This document shows positions 1 to 7,754 of a DNA stretch of 28,888 bases, piece after piece (positions within the stretch are counted from its first letter, which is position 1; each line of letters starts with the position of its first letter). The translations under genes were made by a program, and so were the position numbers. Origin of the DNA: JBKEBQ01 sp047973225 (GTDB taxonomy: Bacteria > Bacillota_I > Bacilli_A > Erysipelotrichales > Erysipelotrichaceae); contig JBKEBQ010000022.1 of NCBI GenBank assembly GCA_047973225.1, positions 1-28,888 of the forward strand, read 5' to 3'. The notes beneath the pieces are model-generated. The model was not told where the DNA came from. It saw only the letters and a list, made by a program, of their open reading frames with translations, and searched no databases.

Positions 1-665
1 CTGATAAATTCGTCTAATAATTTTGTTGATACGGTTTTTCGTGACATTGGATTAAATAAATGATACCCACCTACACAAAGCGTTGGCGAATAGGTCTTTG
101 CCTTTTCCATAATGTTCACGACGCCGGAATGTCCACACCCCATAATAAGCGATGATACATCTTCATTTATAATTAAGTTTTGTTCATGTGAAAAATCGTC
201 TTTCCCGTCCTTGCCAAAAAGCACATTGTTAGCAGGTGAGTAGAATCTCTTTTTATGACTAACGGTTAACAAGATTAACTCATCATCAATCTTATAATCC
301 CCATCTACCAAGACTATTTGGTTGGATTTTTTCAGACTTGCATCAAGTCCGATGCGAATTTTGAAGAAAGCAATCTTACTATAATACGGCTCAAATGCTT
401 TCCGTTGCACATATATTTTTGCCGTATTGTTAACCGCTAAGAACTTGTCTAAAGCACCACCATGGTCTGCGTGACCGTGGGATATAACCACAACATCAAC
501 TTTAGAAATGTCAATGTTACGCTTCTTTGCATTTTTAAACAAAGTATCATCCGAACCTAAATCAAATAAAATTTTATGATTCAGTGTTTCTATATATAAT
601 GATAATCCATGTTTTGCTTTCAATTCTGATTTCGTTGTATTCTCGACCAATGCTATGATTTTCAA
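1..665 (-). CDS. MBL-fold metal-dependent hydrolase, 3' end beyond window
   Basis: This is a partial metallo-beta-lactamase-fold protein; 221 codons are visible and the C-terminus lies beyond base 1. The zinc-binding motif SHGHADHGG is at about residues 62-70, and a second conserved stretch, GCGHSGVVNIM, lies near residue 175. That pairing resembles the MBL subfamily annotated as 7,8-dihydropterin-6-methyl-4-(beta-D-ribofuranosyl)aminobenzene-5'-phosphate synthase-like proteins. The real substrate cannot be read from sequence, and most such proteins in Firmicutes are uncharacterised hydrolases. I chose the TTG at 663-665 because a strong GAGAGGTG ribosome site sits about 7 bases upstream and the protein aligns from its first beta strand; no in-frame ATG fits. 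It is probably cytoplasmic, since no signal peptide is visible. Confidence 0.82.
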   Translation of the reverse strand, partial: MKIIALVENTTKSELKAKHGLSLYIETLNHKILFDLGSDDTLFKNAKKRNIDISKVDVVVISHGHADHGGALDKFLAVNNTAKIYVQRKAFEPYYSKIAFFKIRIGLDASLKKSNQIVLVDGDYKIDDELILLTVSHKKRFYSPANNVLFGKDGKDDFSHEQNLIINEDVSSLIMGCGHSGVVNIMEKAKTYSPTLCVGGYHLFNPMSRKTVSTKLLDEFI

Positions 666-916
666 ATATCTACACCTCTCAATCCTCGTCATCCACCTCG
701 TCCACTCAAAATCCGTGTCATCCAATCCACAGCCACAACTATCAGGTGAAACATCCAAACCGCCCACTTAATTTTAGCGTTATCCAAATAGCAGTCTAAA
801 CTATGGATATTTTGGAGGTGGATGTGTTTTGAAGTACTGTAATTTCTCAAAACTTCACTTGCTTGGCAAAATTGCCAAATCACGAAAATCCCATAAAACA
901 AGCAATTTCAAGCACT

Positions 917-2272
917 CTACTTCGAAACCTTAGACATCAACACTACCGTCTCCACATGTGTCGTCCTTGGAAACATATCAAACAAAAATATTTCTTCACA
1001 CGTATAATTACTTCGTAAAAACTTCATATCCCTTAACTGTGTTTCAGGATTACAAGAAATATAAACAATTTTTTTCGGTTTCAACTGCTGTACTGCCTGC
1101 AAAAAATCTTCATTACTTCCATCTCTTGTGGGATCCATAATCAACACATCAATACGCCGGTTTTCATTTGCCAATTGTTGCATATACGTTGGGGCATCTT
1201 CACATATAAAATTAACATTAGAAATTTTATTTAAGTGCTTATTGATATTCGCATTTTGAATTGCCACAGGATTGATTTCAACTCCATACACATGTTTTGC
1301 CTGCTTCGCAACCAATAACGAAATCGTTCCAATTCCACAATATGTGTCAACCACAACATCCTCACAAGAAATTTTAGCTAATGTTAACGCTTTATTGTAT
1401 AACTTCTCGCATTGTTCTGCATTAATTTGATAAAAAGAAGTAGCAGACATTTGAAATCTCAAATCACACAACGTATCTTGAATATTCCCTTTTCCATACA
1501 ATATAATTTCCTCATCACCTAGGACGATACTGGTATTGCGTGTATTGATGTTTTGAACAATCGTTGTAACTTCTGGGAATTGTCTCAAAATTGCTTGCAG
1601 AAAATTCTTTTTACCACGAAATTCTTTTTTACTACACACAAACGTAAGCATCATTTCCTTTGTAGAAAACCCTTGACGAATTACCATATGTCTTAAAAAT
1701 CCTGTTTGGTTTTGCTCATCAAACACTTCTATACGGCATTTTCGAAGTATCTCTTTCACCTTTTTAATCACTTCATTGGCTTGCTTATTATGCATCATAC
1801 AATAATCAACATGAATGATATGATGACTGCCCTGCTCATAAAAGCCTGCTACCAATCCATTCCTTGGATGTACACCAAAACTTAAAACCAACTTATTACG
1901 GTATGCCTCTGGCTCTTTCATCCCCACACAATTATGGACTTTTAGCTTCATTCGCTCTTTTTGAACCATTGCCTTTACAACCTCTGTTTTGGCTTTCAAT
2001 TCAAAAGGGTACAACATATGCAAATAGCTACATCCCCCACATTTTGTATAAAAAGGACATTTTACTTTACTGCGGATACTAGAAGATTTCACTACCCTAA
2101 CAAGCTCTCCCAAATAACCTTCTTTTAACTTTTTCGTTATCTGAACTTCTACCTGCTCATTCACCAATGCATGTTTCACAAATATTTTATTTCTCTGATA
2201 TAAAAACATACCCAAACCATTATCAAGTACTTGCTCAACTATACCTTTTACTCTTTGCCTTTTATTTAACAT
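917..2272 (-). CDS. rlmD: 23S rRNA (uracil-5-)-methyltransferase, RlmD/RlmCD type
   Basis: This enzyme uses S-adenosylmethionine to methylate C5 of a uridine in 23S rRNA. An N-terminal TRAM RNA-binding domain covers about residues 1-60. Iron-sulfur cluster cysteines follow in CPFYTKCGGC (about residues 72-81), with a further Cys near 155. The SAM-binding motif is VVDTYCGIG, and the catalytic cysteine is in SCNPETQL (about residue 407). The usual DPPR motif reads DPTRDG here, a mild deviation. At 451 aa the length is normal for the family. An upstream in-frame TTG would add five residues, but I prefer the ATG at 2270-2272, which has AGAGG correctly spaced before it. The start overlaps the end of the HAD gene by 11 bases, so the two are probably translationally coupled. 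Firmicute members often modify both U747 and U1939; whether this one does is unknown. Confidence 0.9.
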   Translation of the reverse strand: MLNKRQRVKGIVEQVLDNGLGMFLYQRNKIFVKHALVNEQVEVQITKKLKEGYLGELVRVVKSSSIRSKVKCPFYTKCGGCSYLHMLYPFELKAKTEVVKAMVQKERMKLKVHNCVGMKEPEAYRNKLVLSFGVHPRNGLVAGFYEQGSHHIIHVDYCMMHNKQANEVIKKVKEILRKCRIEVFDEQNQTGFLRHMVIRQGFSTKEMMLTFVCSKKEFRGKKNFLQAILRQFPEVTTIVQNINTRNTSIVLGDEEIILYGKGNIQDTLCDLRFQMSATSFYQINAEQCEKLYNKALTLAKISCEDVVVDTYCGIGTISLLVAKQAKHVYGVEINPVAIQNANINKHLNKISNVNFICEDAPTYMQQLANENRRIDVLIMDPTRDGSNEDFLQAVQQLKPKKIVYISCNPETQLRDMKFLRSNYTCEEIFLFDMFPRTTHVETVVLMSKVSK

Positions 2273-2864
2273 GAATATCCTCTTCAATCATTTTATATAA
2301 CCTTTTTAACGCTTCATCTTCATCAATGACTTGAATTCCATAAATTCCCAACTGTTTAGCCGCATGAATATTTTCTTTTAAATCGTCTAAAAAAATACAC
2401 TCCTGAGGAACTAAATGATAACGCTCCAACAAAATTTGATAAATTTTAGGATCTGGTTTGATGCAATGCTCTTTATAAGATACTACATACCCATCCACTT
2501 CTTGAAAGAAACCATACTTCTCTTGCACATATTCCGTAGCATCTTTAGCTAAATTCGACAATAAATAAATACGATATCCTTTATCGGCTAAGAAGGCTAT
2601 GTGCTGCACTGTCTTTTTTTGCATCAGCACTTCGGTCCAACGTGAAAGGATTTCTTCAATTTGAAGCTGATATTCTTGCCTTTCACAAATCAAATGTTCT
2701 TTTACCTGCGAAAGTGACATTTGGCCCAAATCATGTTGCTGCCAATAAGTAGAGTGAAATATATACTCACAAATCTCATCTGCGCCAACAATATCTTTAA
2801 AATATACAGCTGGCGAAAAATCCAATAACACATTTCCAATATCAAATATTATATTTTTAATCAT
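2262..2864 (-). CDS. HAD-superfamily phosphatase (YihX-like, subfamily IA)
   Basis: This is a 200-aa haloacid dehalogenase-type phosphatase. Motif I is FDIGNV with nucleophile D8. The usual second Asp is replaced by Gly, as in the YihX (alpha-glucose-1-phosphatase) branch. Motif II is LLSN (S103), motif III is IKPD (K136) and motif IV is LDD (D160/D161). An alpha-helical cap lies at about residues 15-85. The substrate is probably a small sugar phosphate, but this is inferred from family only. ATG at 2862-2864 is preceded by AGAGG. The gene runs into the rRNA methyltransferase, forming a two-gene operon, and an extended -10 promoter lies just upstream. Confidence 0.85.
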   Translation of the reverse strand: MIKNIIFDIGNVLLDFSPAVYFKDIVGADEICEYIFHSTYWQQHDLGQMSLSQVKEHLICERQEYQLQIEEILSRWTEVLMQKKTVQHIAFLADKGYRIYLLSNLAKDATEYVQEKYGFFQEVDGYVVSYKEHCIKPDPKIYQILLERYHLVPQECIFLDDLKENIHAAKQLGIYGIQVIDEDEALKRLYKMIEEDIHVK

Positions 2865-2880
2865 AGATAACCTCTTTTCT

Positions 2881-2886
2881 ATTATA
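2881..2886 (-). promoter_or_regulatory. Extended -10 promoter for the HAD/rlmD pair
   Basis: On the minus strand the sequence reads TGTTATAAT, a consensus TATAAT with the TGn extension, about 17 bases before the HAD start codon. No good -35 box is visible at the usual spacing, as expected for extended -10 promoters. The short leader leaves just enough room for the ribosome site. Confidence 0.4.
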
Positions 2887-2960
2887 ACAAATTACCTTCA
2901 AAATTACGCTACTCTTTTGATCATCTTTTATATATGTAAAACATTCAAATGAAAATCATT

Positions 2961-3001
2961 AAAAAAATTTAAAAAGCATCTATTTACAATAGACACTTTT
3001 T
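2961..3001 (-). terminator. Rho-independent terminator of htpG
   Basis: On the minus strand a 14-bp stem (AAAAAGTGTCTATT with AATAGATGCTTTTT, two G-U pairs, 3-base loop GTA) is followed by AAATTTTTTT. It lies about 90 bases after the htpG stop codon and before the HAD promoter, so it separates the two units. Confidence 0.75.
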
Positions 3002-3089
3002 AAACATGTGTAGGTTTTAAAGAAATCTTTTTCAACCATAAAGACACTTCTTTACCTTTTATATGTAAGAGAGTGATGATTAATTTATA

Positions 3090-4985
3090 CTAAGCATTCG
3101 CTTTGATAATCAACTTCGTAATCTTATCTGCGTAAGCAATCGGATCTTTAATTTCAAATCCTTCCATCAAAAGCGCTTGATCATATAAAATTTCAGCATA
3201 ATCTTTCATCGCCTCTTTATCCTTCTTGTACACTTTCTGTAAAGCTTTAAAAATATCGTGGTGTGGATTAATTTCTAAAATCTTTGTTGCTGTCATACCA
3301 CCTGATTGATTGTTTGGCATTTGTGATAATACCTTTTCCATCTCAAACGACATTCCTTCCGCTGCACTCAAAACAACCGGATGTGAAACCAGTCGAGAGG
3401 ACAACTTCACCTCACTGACTTCATCTTTTAATGCTTCTTTAAGTGCCGCTAGCATATCTTTATTATCTTCACTTTGTTTTTCAACAACTTCTTTTTCTTC
3501 ATCACTCACAAGATCTAATTCCCCTTGTGCGATATTTTTAAATGGTTTTTCTTTGTATGCATGTAAAATCTGTAACGCAAATTCATCAATATCATCACTA
3601 AGATATAGAATTTCAAATCCTTTATTGCGAACAAGTTCTACTTGTGGAAGTTTATCAATTTTATCTACACTATCCCCGCTAATGTAGTAAATTTCTTTTT
3701 GTTCTTCTTTCATATTGCTTACATATTCATTTAACGTAACCAACTTACTTTCTTTTGAAGAATAAAACAACAATAAATCTTGTAACTTCTCTTTATGTTG
3801 GCCAAACTCATTGTATACACCATATTTTAATTGTTGACCAAATGCTGACCAAAACTTCTCGTATGTTTTACGGTCGTTTTTCAACATCTTCTCTAGCTCA
3901 CTCTTAATCTTCTTTTCAACTTTATTAGCAATCACTCGCAATTGCTTATCCTGTTGCAACAATTCGCGTGATATATTGAGTGACAAGTCTTGTGAATCTA
4001 CAAGTCCTCTTACAAAGCGGAAATGTTCAGGAATCAAATCACTTGCCTTATCCATAATAAATACACCTGAAGAATATAGTTGCAAACCTTTTTCATAGTC
4101 TTGTGTGTAATAATTATGAGGTGCTTTACTAGGAACAAACAACATCGCATCAAACGAAATTGTTCCTTCCACATTCATGTGCATCACTTTTAAAGGATCG
4201 CTATAATCTTGGAATTTATCCTTATAAAAATTAGCATATTCTTCATCACTAATATCTTTCTTTTTTCGTTTCCATAAAGGAACCATCGAATTTAGGATTT
4301 TGTTTTCTATAATGGTTTCGTATTCTTCACTATCCTCTTTTTTCCGTTGTTCTTCCACATCCATGCGAATGGGATAACGAATGTAATCAGAATATTTTTT
4401 CACCAAACGTTCAATTGTATGGCTTTCTAAAAACTCATCATAGTTTTCATCTTTTGTCTTTGGTTTAATATGTAGGGTAATGGTTGTCCCTACATTATCT
4501 TTATCACATTCTCGGATTTCATAACCATCACTATTTTCGCTTATCCAACGATACGCAACATCACTGCCATATGCTTTGGATTCTACTTCTACCTTATCCG
4601 CTACCATGAAAGAAGCATAAAACCCAACCCCAAATTGTCCAATAATATCAACATCTTCTTGCTCTTGTAATCCTTCTTTAAATGATAGCGAACCACTCTT
4701 TGCGATAGTTCCCAAATTTTCCTCAAGCTCTTCTTTGCTCATTCCAATTCCTTGATCACGCATTTGAATTGTTCGCTCACTCTTGTTGATGCTTATATCA
4801 ATTCCCAACTCATTTCGTGAAACGCTTTGCTTATCTTGCATTGCCGTATAATATAATTTATCCATCGCATCGGATGCATTCGACAACAATTCTCTTAAAA
4901 AGATTTCCTTATTTGTGTAGATAGAATGAATCATCAAATCCATCAAACGCTTTGATTCTGCTTTAAACTGCTTTTTTCTTGCCAT
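3090..4985 (-). CDS. htpG: Molecular chaperone HtpG (bacterial Hsp90)
   Basis: This is the cytosolic ATP-dependent Hsp90 chaperone, which acts as a dimer on late folding intermediates. The GHKL ATPase domain is N-terminal: NASDAMDKL at about residues 36-43, DQGIGM at 77-82, and the lid glycines in GQFGVGFYASF at 116-125. The middle client/ATPase domain follows, with SLNISRELLQQ carrying the catalytic Arg, and then the dimerisation domain. The full length of 631 aa is normal for the family. ATG at 4983-4985 has a GGAGG site 8 bases upstream. The gene stands alone, with its own promoter and terminator. Two CIRCE palindromes flank the promoter, which indicates HrcA repression. This differs from B. 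subtilis, where htpG is not in the HrcA class. Confidence 0.97.
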   Translation of the reverse strand: MARKKQFKAESKRLMDLMIHSIYTNKEIFLRELLSNASDAMDKLYYTAMQDKQSVSRNELGIDISINKSERTIQMRDQGIGMSKEELEENLGTIAKSGSLSFKEGLQEQEDVDIIGQFGVGFYASFMVADKVEVESKAYGSDVAYRWISENSDGYEIRECDKDNVGTTITLHIKPKTKDENYDEFLESHTIERLVKKYSDYIRYPIRMDVEEQRKKEDSEEYETIIENKILNSMVPLWKRKKKDISDEEYANFYKDKFQDYSDPLKVMHMNVEGTISFDAMLFVPSKAPHNYYTQDYEKGLQLYSSGVFIMDKASDLIPEHFRFVRGLVDSQDLSLNISRELLQQDKQLRVIANKVEKKIKSELEKMLKNDRKTYEKFWSAFGQQLKYGVYNEFGQHKEKLQDLLLFYSSKESKLVTLNEYVSNMKEEQKEIYYISGDSVDKIDKLPQVELVRNKGFEILYLSDDIDEFALQILHAYKEKPFKNIAQGELDLVSDEEKEVVEKQSEDNKDMLAALKEALKDEVSEVKLSSRLVSHPVVLSAAEGMSFEMEKVLSQMPNNQSGGMTATKILEINPHHDIFKALQKVYKKDKEAMKDYAEILYDQALLMEGFEIKDPIAYADKITKLIIKANA

Positions 4986-5000
4986 TTTTCATACCTCCAT

Positions 5001-5027
5001 TTAGCACTCTTAGCTTTGATTTGCTAA
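5001..5027 (-). promoter_or_regulatory. CIRCE operator 1 (HrcA site), promoter-proximal to htpG
   Basis: The sequence is TTAGCACTC, nine bases, then ATTTGCTAA. The left arm matches the CIRCE consensus TTAGCACTC-N9-GAGTGCTAA exactly and the right arm has two mismatches. The element covers the predicted transcription start and early leader of htpG, ending just before the ribosome site. HrcA binding here would block initiation or early elongation. Confidence 0.85.
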
Positions 5028-5031
5028 AGAT

Positions 5032-5060
5032 ATTGTAACGTACCCTCTTAGCACTGTCAA
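5032..5060 (-). promoter_or_regulatory. Sigma-A type promoter of htpG
   Basis: On the minus strand a perfect -35 TTGACA (5055-5060) and -10 TACAAT (5032-5037) are separated by 17 bases. The -35 box lies inside the second CIRCE element and the -10 box is followed by the first. This is a strong housekeeping promoter held between two repressor sites. Confidence 0.85.
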
Positions 5061-5074
5061 GTCAAAAGTGCTAA
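5048..5074 (-). promoter_or_regulatory. CIRCE operator 2 (HrcA site), overlapping the htpG -35 box
   Basis: The sequence is TTAGCACTG, nine bases, then AAGTGCTAA. Each arm differs from the CIRCE consensus by one base, symmetrically, so the palindrome itself is intact. The copy includes the -35 hexamer. It lies 20 bases from the first CIRCE copy (centre to centre 47 bases). Confidence 0.85.
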
Positions 5075-5075
5075 A

Positions 5076-5100
5076 ACAAAAAAGCAGCTTTCGCCGTTTC
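5076..5100 (-). terminator. Likely terminator of the Cof-type HAD gene
   Basis: On the minus strand AAACGGC, a GAAA tetraloop and GCTG-C-TTT (one bulged base, one G-U pair) run into TTTTTTGTTTT. It lies about 30 bases after the stop of the upstream HAD gene and directly abuts the htpG operator region. The stem is short, so the call is moderate. Confidence 0.45.
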
Positions 5101-5128
5101 TCTGTTGATGAAAAAAGTCATCTCTTTT

Positions 5129-5950
5129 TTACGATTTTGATCCTTTCAAAACAAAGTTTTCAATTGCATAAGCAACACCATCTTCATTATTGGTAAGGGT
5201 AACTTTATCACATATTTCTTTAATTTTTTCTGGCGCATTGCCCATAGCGACACTTAACCCGCCAATTGCAAACATCGAAATATCGTTGAAATTATCTCCA
5301 ATACACACTACCTCACTTTGTTCAATACCCAAATCAGCACACACCTCAATAATGCCTTTTCCTTTGGATGCTTTATCACTAGATGCTTCAAAAGTATCGC
5401 TATACGAATAAAAATTCAAATAATCCAATTTTTCTACTTCTTTTGCCAAAGCTTTTCTTTGTTCCACATTGTCATCATAAGAAAATATTTTTAAAGTATC
5501 AAAATCATGTGTTTCTAAGTATTCTTCTACATCTAAGTTATATTTAAAATCCATTCTGTCCTTTATGGGTGTTATGTCCCGATTTTGATCATAATCAAAA
5601 ATGTGTGGATTATCTTTTGTACATAATGAGAGATTTTTATTCTTAAAAAAGACCCGTACATCAAATTGTTTAGCTAATCTTGCCACTTGTTTTACCACAT
5701 CGCGATCAATCGGAAATTTTCTAGTCTTATTAGAAATCCGATAATATGCTCCATTGAATGTAATGTGTCCCATTCTTCCTGAAATTTGATTCATAATACG
5801 TATGGTAAAACAATTGGGTCTACCACTCACAATAGCTACCTGAACACCTTCATCTAAAGCGTGACGAATCGCCTGCTTATTCGTTGTTGTAACCAAACCT
5901 TTTGAATTTAACAACGTTCCATCTAAATCAATACAAATTAATTTATACAT
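5129..5950 (-). CDS. Cof-type HAD-IIB phosphatase
   Basis: This is a 273-aa HAD phosphatase of the Cof/YbiV class (subfamily IIB cap). Motif I is IDLDGTLL with D8 and D10. Motif II is SGRP at about residue 42, the motif III lysine is in KASKGKGI near 193, and motif IV is GDNFNDISMF near 217. Members dephosphorylate sugar phosphates, FMN or related small molecules, so substrate cannot be assigned from sequence. ATG at 5948-5950 is preceded by AAGGAG. It appears to be a single-gene unit. Confidence 0.88.
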   Translation of the reverse strand: MYKLICIDLDGTLLNSKGLVTTTNKQAIRHALDEGVQVAIVSGRPNCFTIRIMNQISGRMGHITFNGAYYRISNKTRKFPIDRDVVKQVARLAKQFDVRVFFKNKNLSLCTKDNPHIFDYDQNRDITPIKDRMDFKYNLDVEEYLETHDFDTLKIFSYDDNVEQRKALAKEVEKLDYLNFYSYSDTFEASSDKASKGKGIIEVCADLGIEQSEVVCIGDNFNDISMFAIGGLSVAMGNAPEKIKEICDKVTLTNNEDGVAYAIENFVLKGSKS

Positions 5951-5968
5951 AGTTTCTTACTCCTTATC

Positions 5969-5981
5969 GTATACAGTATAC
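5969..5981. promoter_or_regulatory. GTATAC-A-GTATAC palindrome over the HAD promoter
   Basis: A perfect 13-bp inverted repeat lies about 20 bases upstream of the Cof-type HAD start. Read on the minus strand it contains TATACT, a plausible -10 box. It may be an operator or only a palindromic promoter element; no regulator can be named. Confidence 0.3.
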
Positions 5982-6024
5982 CAAAATCATACGTCAGTTA
6001 CACCTTCTACAAATCATAATATGT

Positions 6025-6303
6025 TTATTGTTGCAATACTGTTTGGAATTGTGGGTGTTTTTCAAAATACGCAATTGCATATGGACATACAGCAATACAC
6101 TGAGCCTGTTGTTCTTGTAATACTTGAACCATTGCATCCATAAGTTGTTGGGCAACCCCTTGTCCACGTAAAGAGCTATCTACAAACACCTCCATAATGG
6201 AATACACTTGCGCGTTTTTTTTAAAATCAATATATGCCAATATCTTTTGATCCACTTCATAAACCAATTGACTATCTTTTATTTTACATTTCATAAATTT
6301 CAT
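6025..6303 (-). CDS. Small GNAT-like N-acetyltransferase (YidJ/PF14542 type)
   Basis: This 92-aa protein is a minimal GNAT fold. The acetyl-CoA pyrophosphate-binding loop RGQGVAQQL is at residues 46-54, and the conserved CPYAIAYFEKHP at 73-84 is typical of the short GCN5-related family. The acceptor substrate is unknown. ATG at 6301-6303 overlaps the stop of the upstream DUF1905 gene as ATGA, so the two are co-translated. An alternative ATG three codons in lacks that coupling. Confidence 0.85.
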   Translation of the reverse strand: MKFMKCKIKDSQLVYEVDQKILAYIDFKKNAQVYSIMEVFVDSSLRGQGVAQQLMDAMVQVLQEQQAQCIAVCPYAIAYFEKHPQFQTVLQQ

Positions 6304-6563
6304 ATCCTTTCTTTTATGGTAACCTTAATCTTGTCGCCCGCTTGCTTTCCTATTTTCGCACGTATGTCTTTTAAAACGCCAATAATGTGACCTGGTGTTT
6401 TCATTCTTACAAGACTTCCATCATATGAGACCCCATCAAAGGTGGCATGCACTTTCACCCGTCCCTTACCAAATTCTTGCTTCACATCATAAGGGAATTC
6501 TATATAAGCTCCATCAATCTTTGGCACTTTCTTTATTTCTGCTTCAAATTCATATATTTTCAT
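6300..6563 (-). CDS. DUF1905-domain protein
   Basis: This 87-aa protein matches the DUF1905 family (a small beta-barrel-like domain, PF08922 from memory). It opens with a beta strand (YEFEAEI) and has the central pattern FPYDVKQEFGKGRVKV and the C-terminal GDKIKVTIKERI. The family function is not established. ATG at 6561-6563 is preceded by a strong GGAGG. It is the first gene of a two-gene unit with the GNAT acetyltransferase. Confidence 0.82.
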   Translation of the reverse strand: MKIYEFEAEIKKVPKIDGAYIEFPYDVKQEFGKGRVKVHATFDGVSYDGSLVRMKTPGHIIGVLKDIRAKIGKQAGDKIKVTIKERI

Positions 6564-6601
6564 GTATTTCCTCCTTCTAGTGACAATATAGCTTAATTTT
6601 A

Positions 6602-6630
6602 TTGCTTTTACAAAATAAATATGTTAGAAT
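6602..6630 (+). promoter_or_regulatory. Promoter of the cold-shock gene
   Basis: A -35 TTGCTT (6602-6607), 17-base spacer and -10 TAGAAT (6625-6630) are present. The transcript would have a leader of about 60 bases before the cold-shock start codon. That is shorter than the long thermosensing 5' UTR of E. coli cspA. Confidence 0.6.
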
Positions 6631-6696
6631 ACTCGTGTAATTAAGAGTAAGTCTAGTATATTGTAGTACCTCTTTATTATAGAACGGAGGTATGAC

Positions 6697-6894
6697 ATGA
6701 CTGGAAAAGTAAAATTCTTCAATGACCAAAAAGGTTTCGGTTTCATTACAACTGATGAAGGTAAAGATGTATTTGTTCACTTCACTGCTATTTTGGGTGA
6801 TGGTTTCAAAACATTAAACGAAGGTGATACAGTAACATTCGACGTTGAAGCAGACGATCGTGGTGATAAAGCTGTAAACGTTTCGGTTCAATAA
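6697..6894 (+). CDS. Cold-shock protein, CspA family
   Basis: This is a 65-aa single cold-shock domain that binds single-stranded RNA/DNA as a chaperone. RNP1 is KGFGFIT (residues 12-18) and RNP2 is VFVHF (25-29). The length and the opening MTGKVKFFN are canonical. ATG is preceded by CGGAGG. It is a monocistronic unit with its own promoter and a strong terminator. Which paralogue (CspA/B/D) it corresponds to cannot be decided here. Confidence 0.97.
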   Translation: MTGKVKFFNDQKGFGFITTDEGKDVFVHFTAILGDGFKTLNEGDTVTFDVEADDRGDKAVNVSVQ

Positions 6895-6904
6895 TATTGA
6901 GCAA

Positions 6905-6934
6905 AACACATACTAAGGTATGTGTTTTTTTTTT
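6905..6934 (+). terminator. Terminator of the cold-shock gene
   Basis: ACACATAC, loop TAAG, GTATGTGT and then a run of T form a perfect 8-bp stem, extendable by A-T pairs. It starts about 10 bases after the cold-shock stop codon and separates it from the convergent ABC permease gene. Confidence 0.92.
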
Positions 6935-6953
6935 ATGTTTATTTATCTCAGCA

Positions 6954-7754
6954 TCAAACGTTTAAATCCCGTTTTTTAAAGAACGAAAGACTAAGTGCAT
7001 ATAATACAAACCCAATCCCAAATAATCCCAACAAACCAAAGATAGCATTTTGCTCCTGTGCGATCAAACCAGTCGGGTCGTATAACGTATACACCGTTAG
7101 ATATTTGAAGAAATCCATATTTCCACCTAAATTTGCCAACATATGCATAATATAAAAGCTCACAGGGAAAGCAATACTAAACATTAATGCACGACGTGGA
7201 TCATTTATAACTGTCGAAATAAAAAAACAAATAGAGCCAATGCAAAATTGAATGGCGAATACATTTACATTTAAAAGGAAATATTTGCCCACATCCAACG
7301 CATCGGGAAAACAAAGCGAAACCATGAAAATTCCTACACCTGATAAAACACAAGCCACTACGAATAAACAAATCCATAAAAAAACGAATTGTGTAAGAAG
7401 TAATGTAGTTCTTTTATTTGGTGTTGCTAATAAGTATGCTAAAGAACCGTTATCAATATACTTACTCAATAGTCTAGAACTCATCGCAATCACAAAAATC
7501 AAAGGAAAAATCAACGCAAAGAAACCATAAAAATAAGAAACCACAAACCCCATAAAATCCGTCCCCGCATTTGACATCCCAAACGCTTGCATCAACTCTG
7601 GCATATTTTTTGAAAAACCATCCAATAGCGATGCCATGTCTGGATCAAACATCGTAATAATCACACTGGAATAAAAACTTAGCACAATCGATAAAACCAA
7701 TAAAAACTTCCAATTACTACGAAACTCTTTCTTTAACAACGGTAGACTAATCAT
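6954..7754 (-). CDS. ABC-2 type exporter permease
   Basis: This is a 266-aa membrane permease with about six hydrophobic segments. The first is near residues 18-38, and a large gap holding FDPDMASLLDGFSKNMPELMQ follows it, a layout common in ABC-2 permeases of the NatB/YhaP-like kind. It would pair with the ATPase encoded just upstream to export an unknown substrate. I start it at the ATG 7752-7754. The longer reading from 7769 contains the GGAGGG ribosome site itself and is therefore unlikely. It overlaps the ATPase stop by 8 bases. Confidence 0.82.
   Translation of the reverse strand: MISLPLLKKEFRSNWKFLLVLSIVLSFYSSVIITMFDPDMASLLDGFSKNMPELMQAFGMSNAGTDFMGFVVSYFYGFFALIFPLIFVIAMSSRLLSKYIDNGSLAYLLATPNKRTTLLLTQFVFLWICLFVVACVLSGVGIFMVSLCFPDALDVGKYFLLNVNVFAIQFCIGSICFFISTVINDPRRALMFSIAFPVSFYIMHMLANLGGNMDFFKYLTVYTLYDPTGLIAQEQNAIFGLLGLFGIGFVLYALSLSFFKKRDLNV

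Noticed and set aside
863..878. TTGGCAA-AA-TTGCCAA inverted repeat as an rlmD terminator
   Set aside because: The loop is too short and no T-run follows on the minus strand, so I did not list it as a terminator.
689..901. 70-codon open frame between rlmD and the MBL gene, minus strand
   Set aside because: It starts at TTG without a ribosome site, has no family features, and contains a palindrome (863-878) more likely tied to the end of rlmD.
3310..3687. 125-codon frame antisense to htpG
   Set aside because: It is a Ser/Leu-rich shadow of the htpG reading frame with no start signal.
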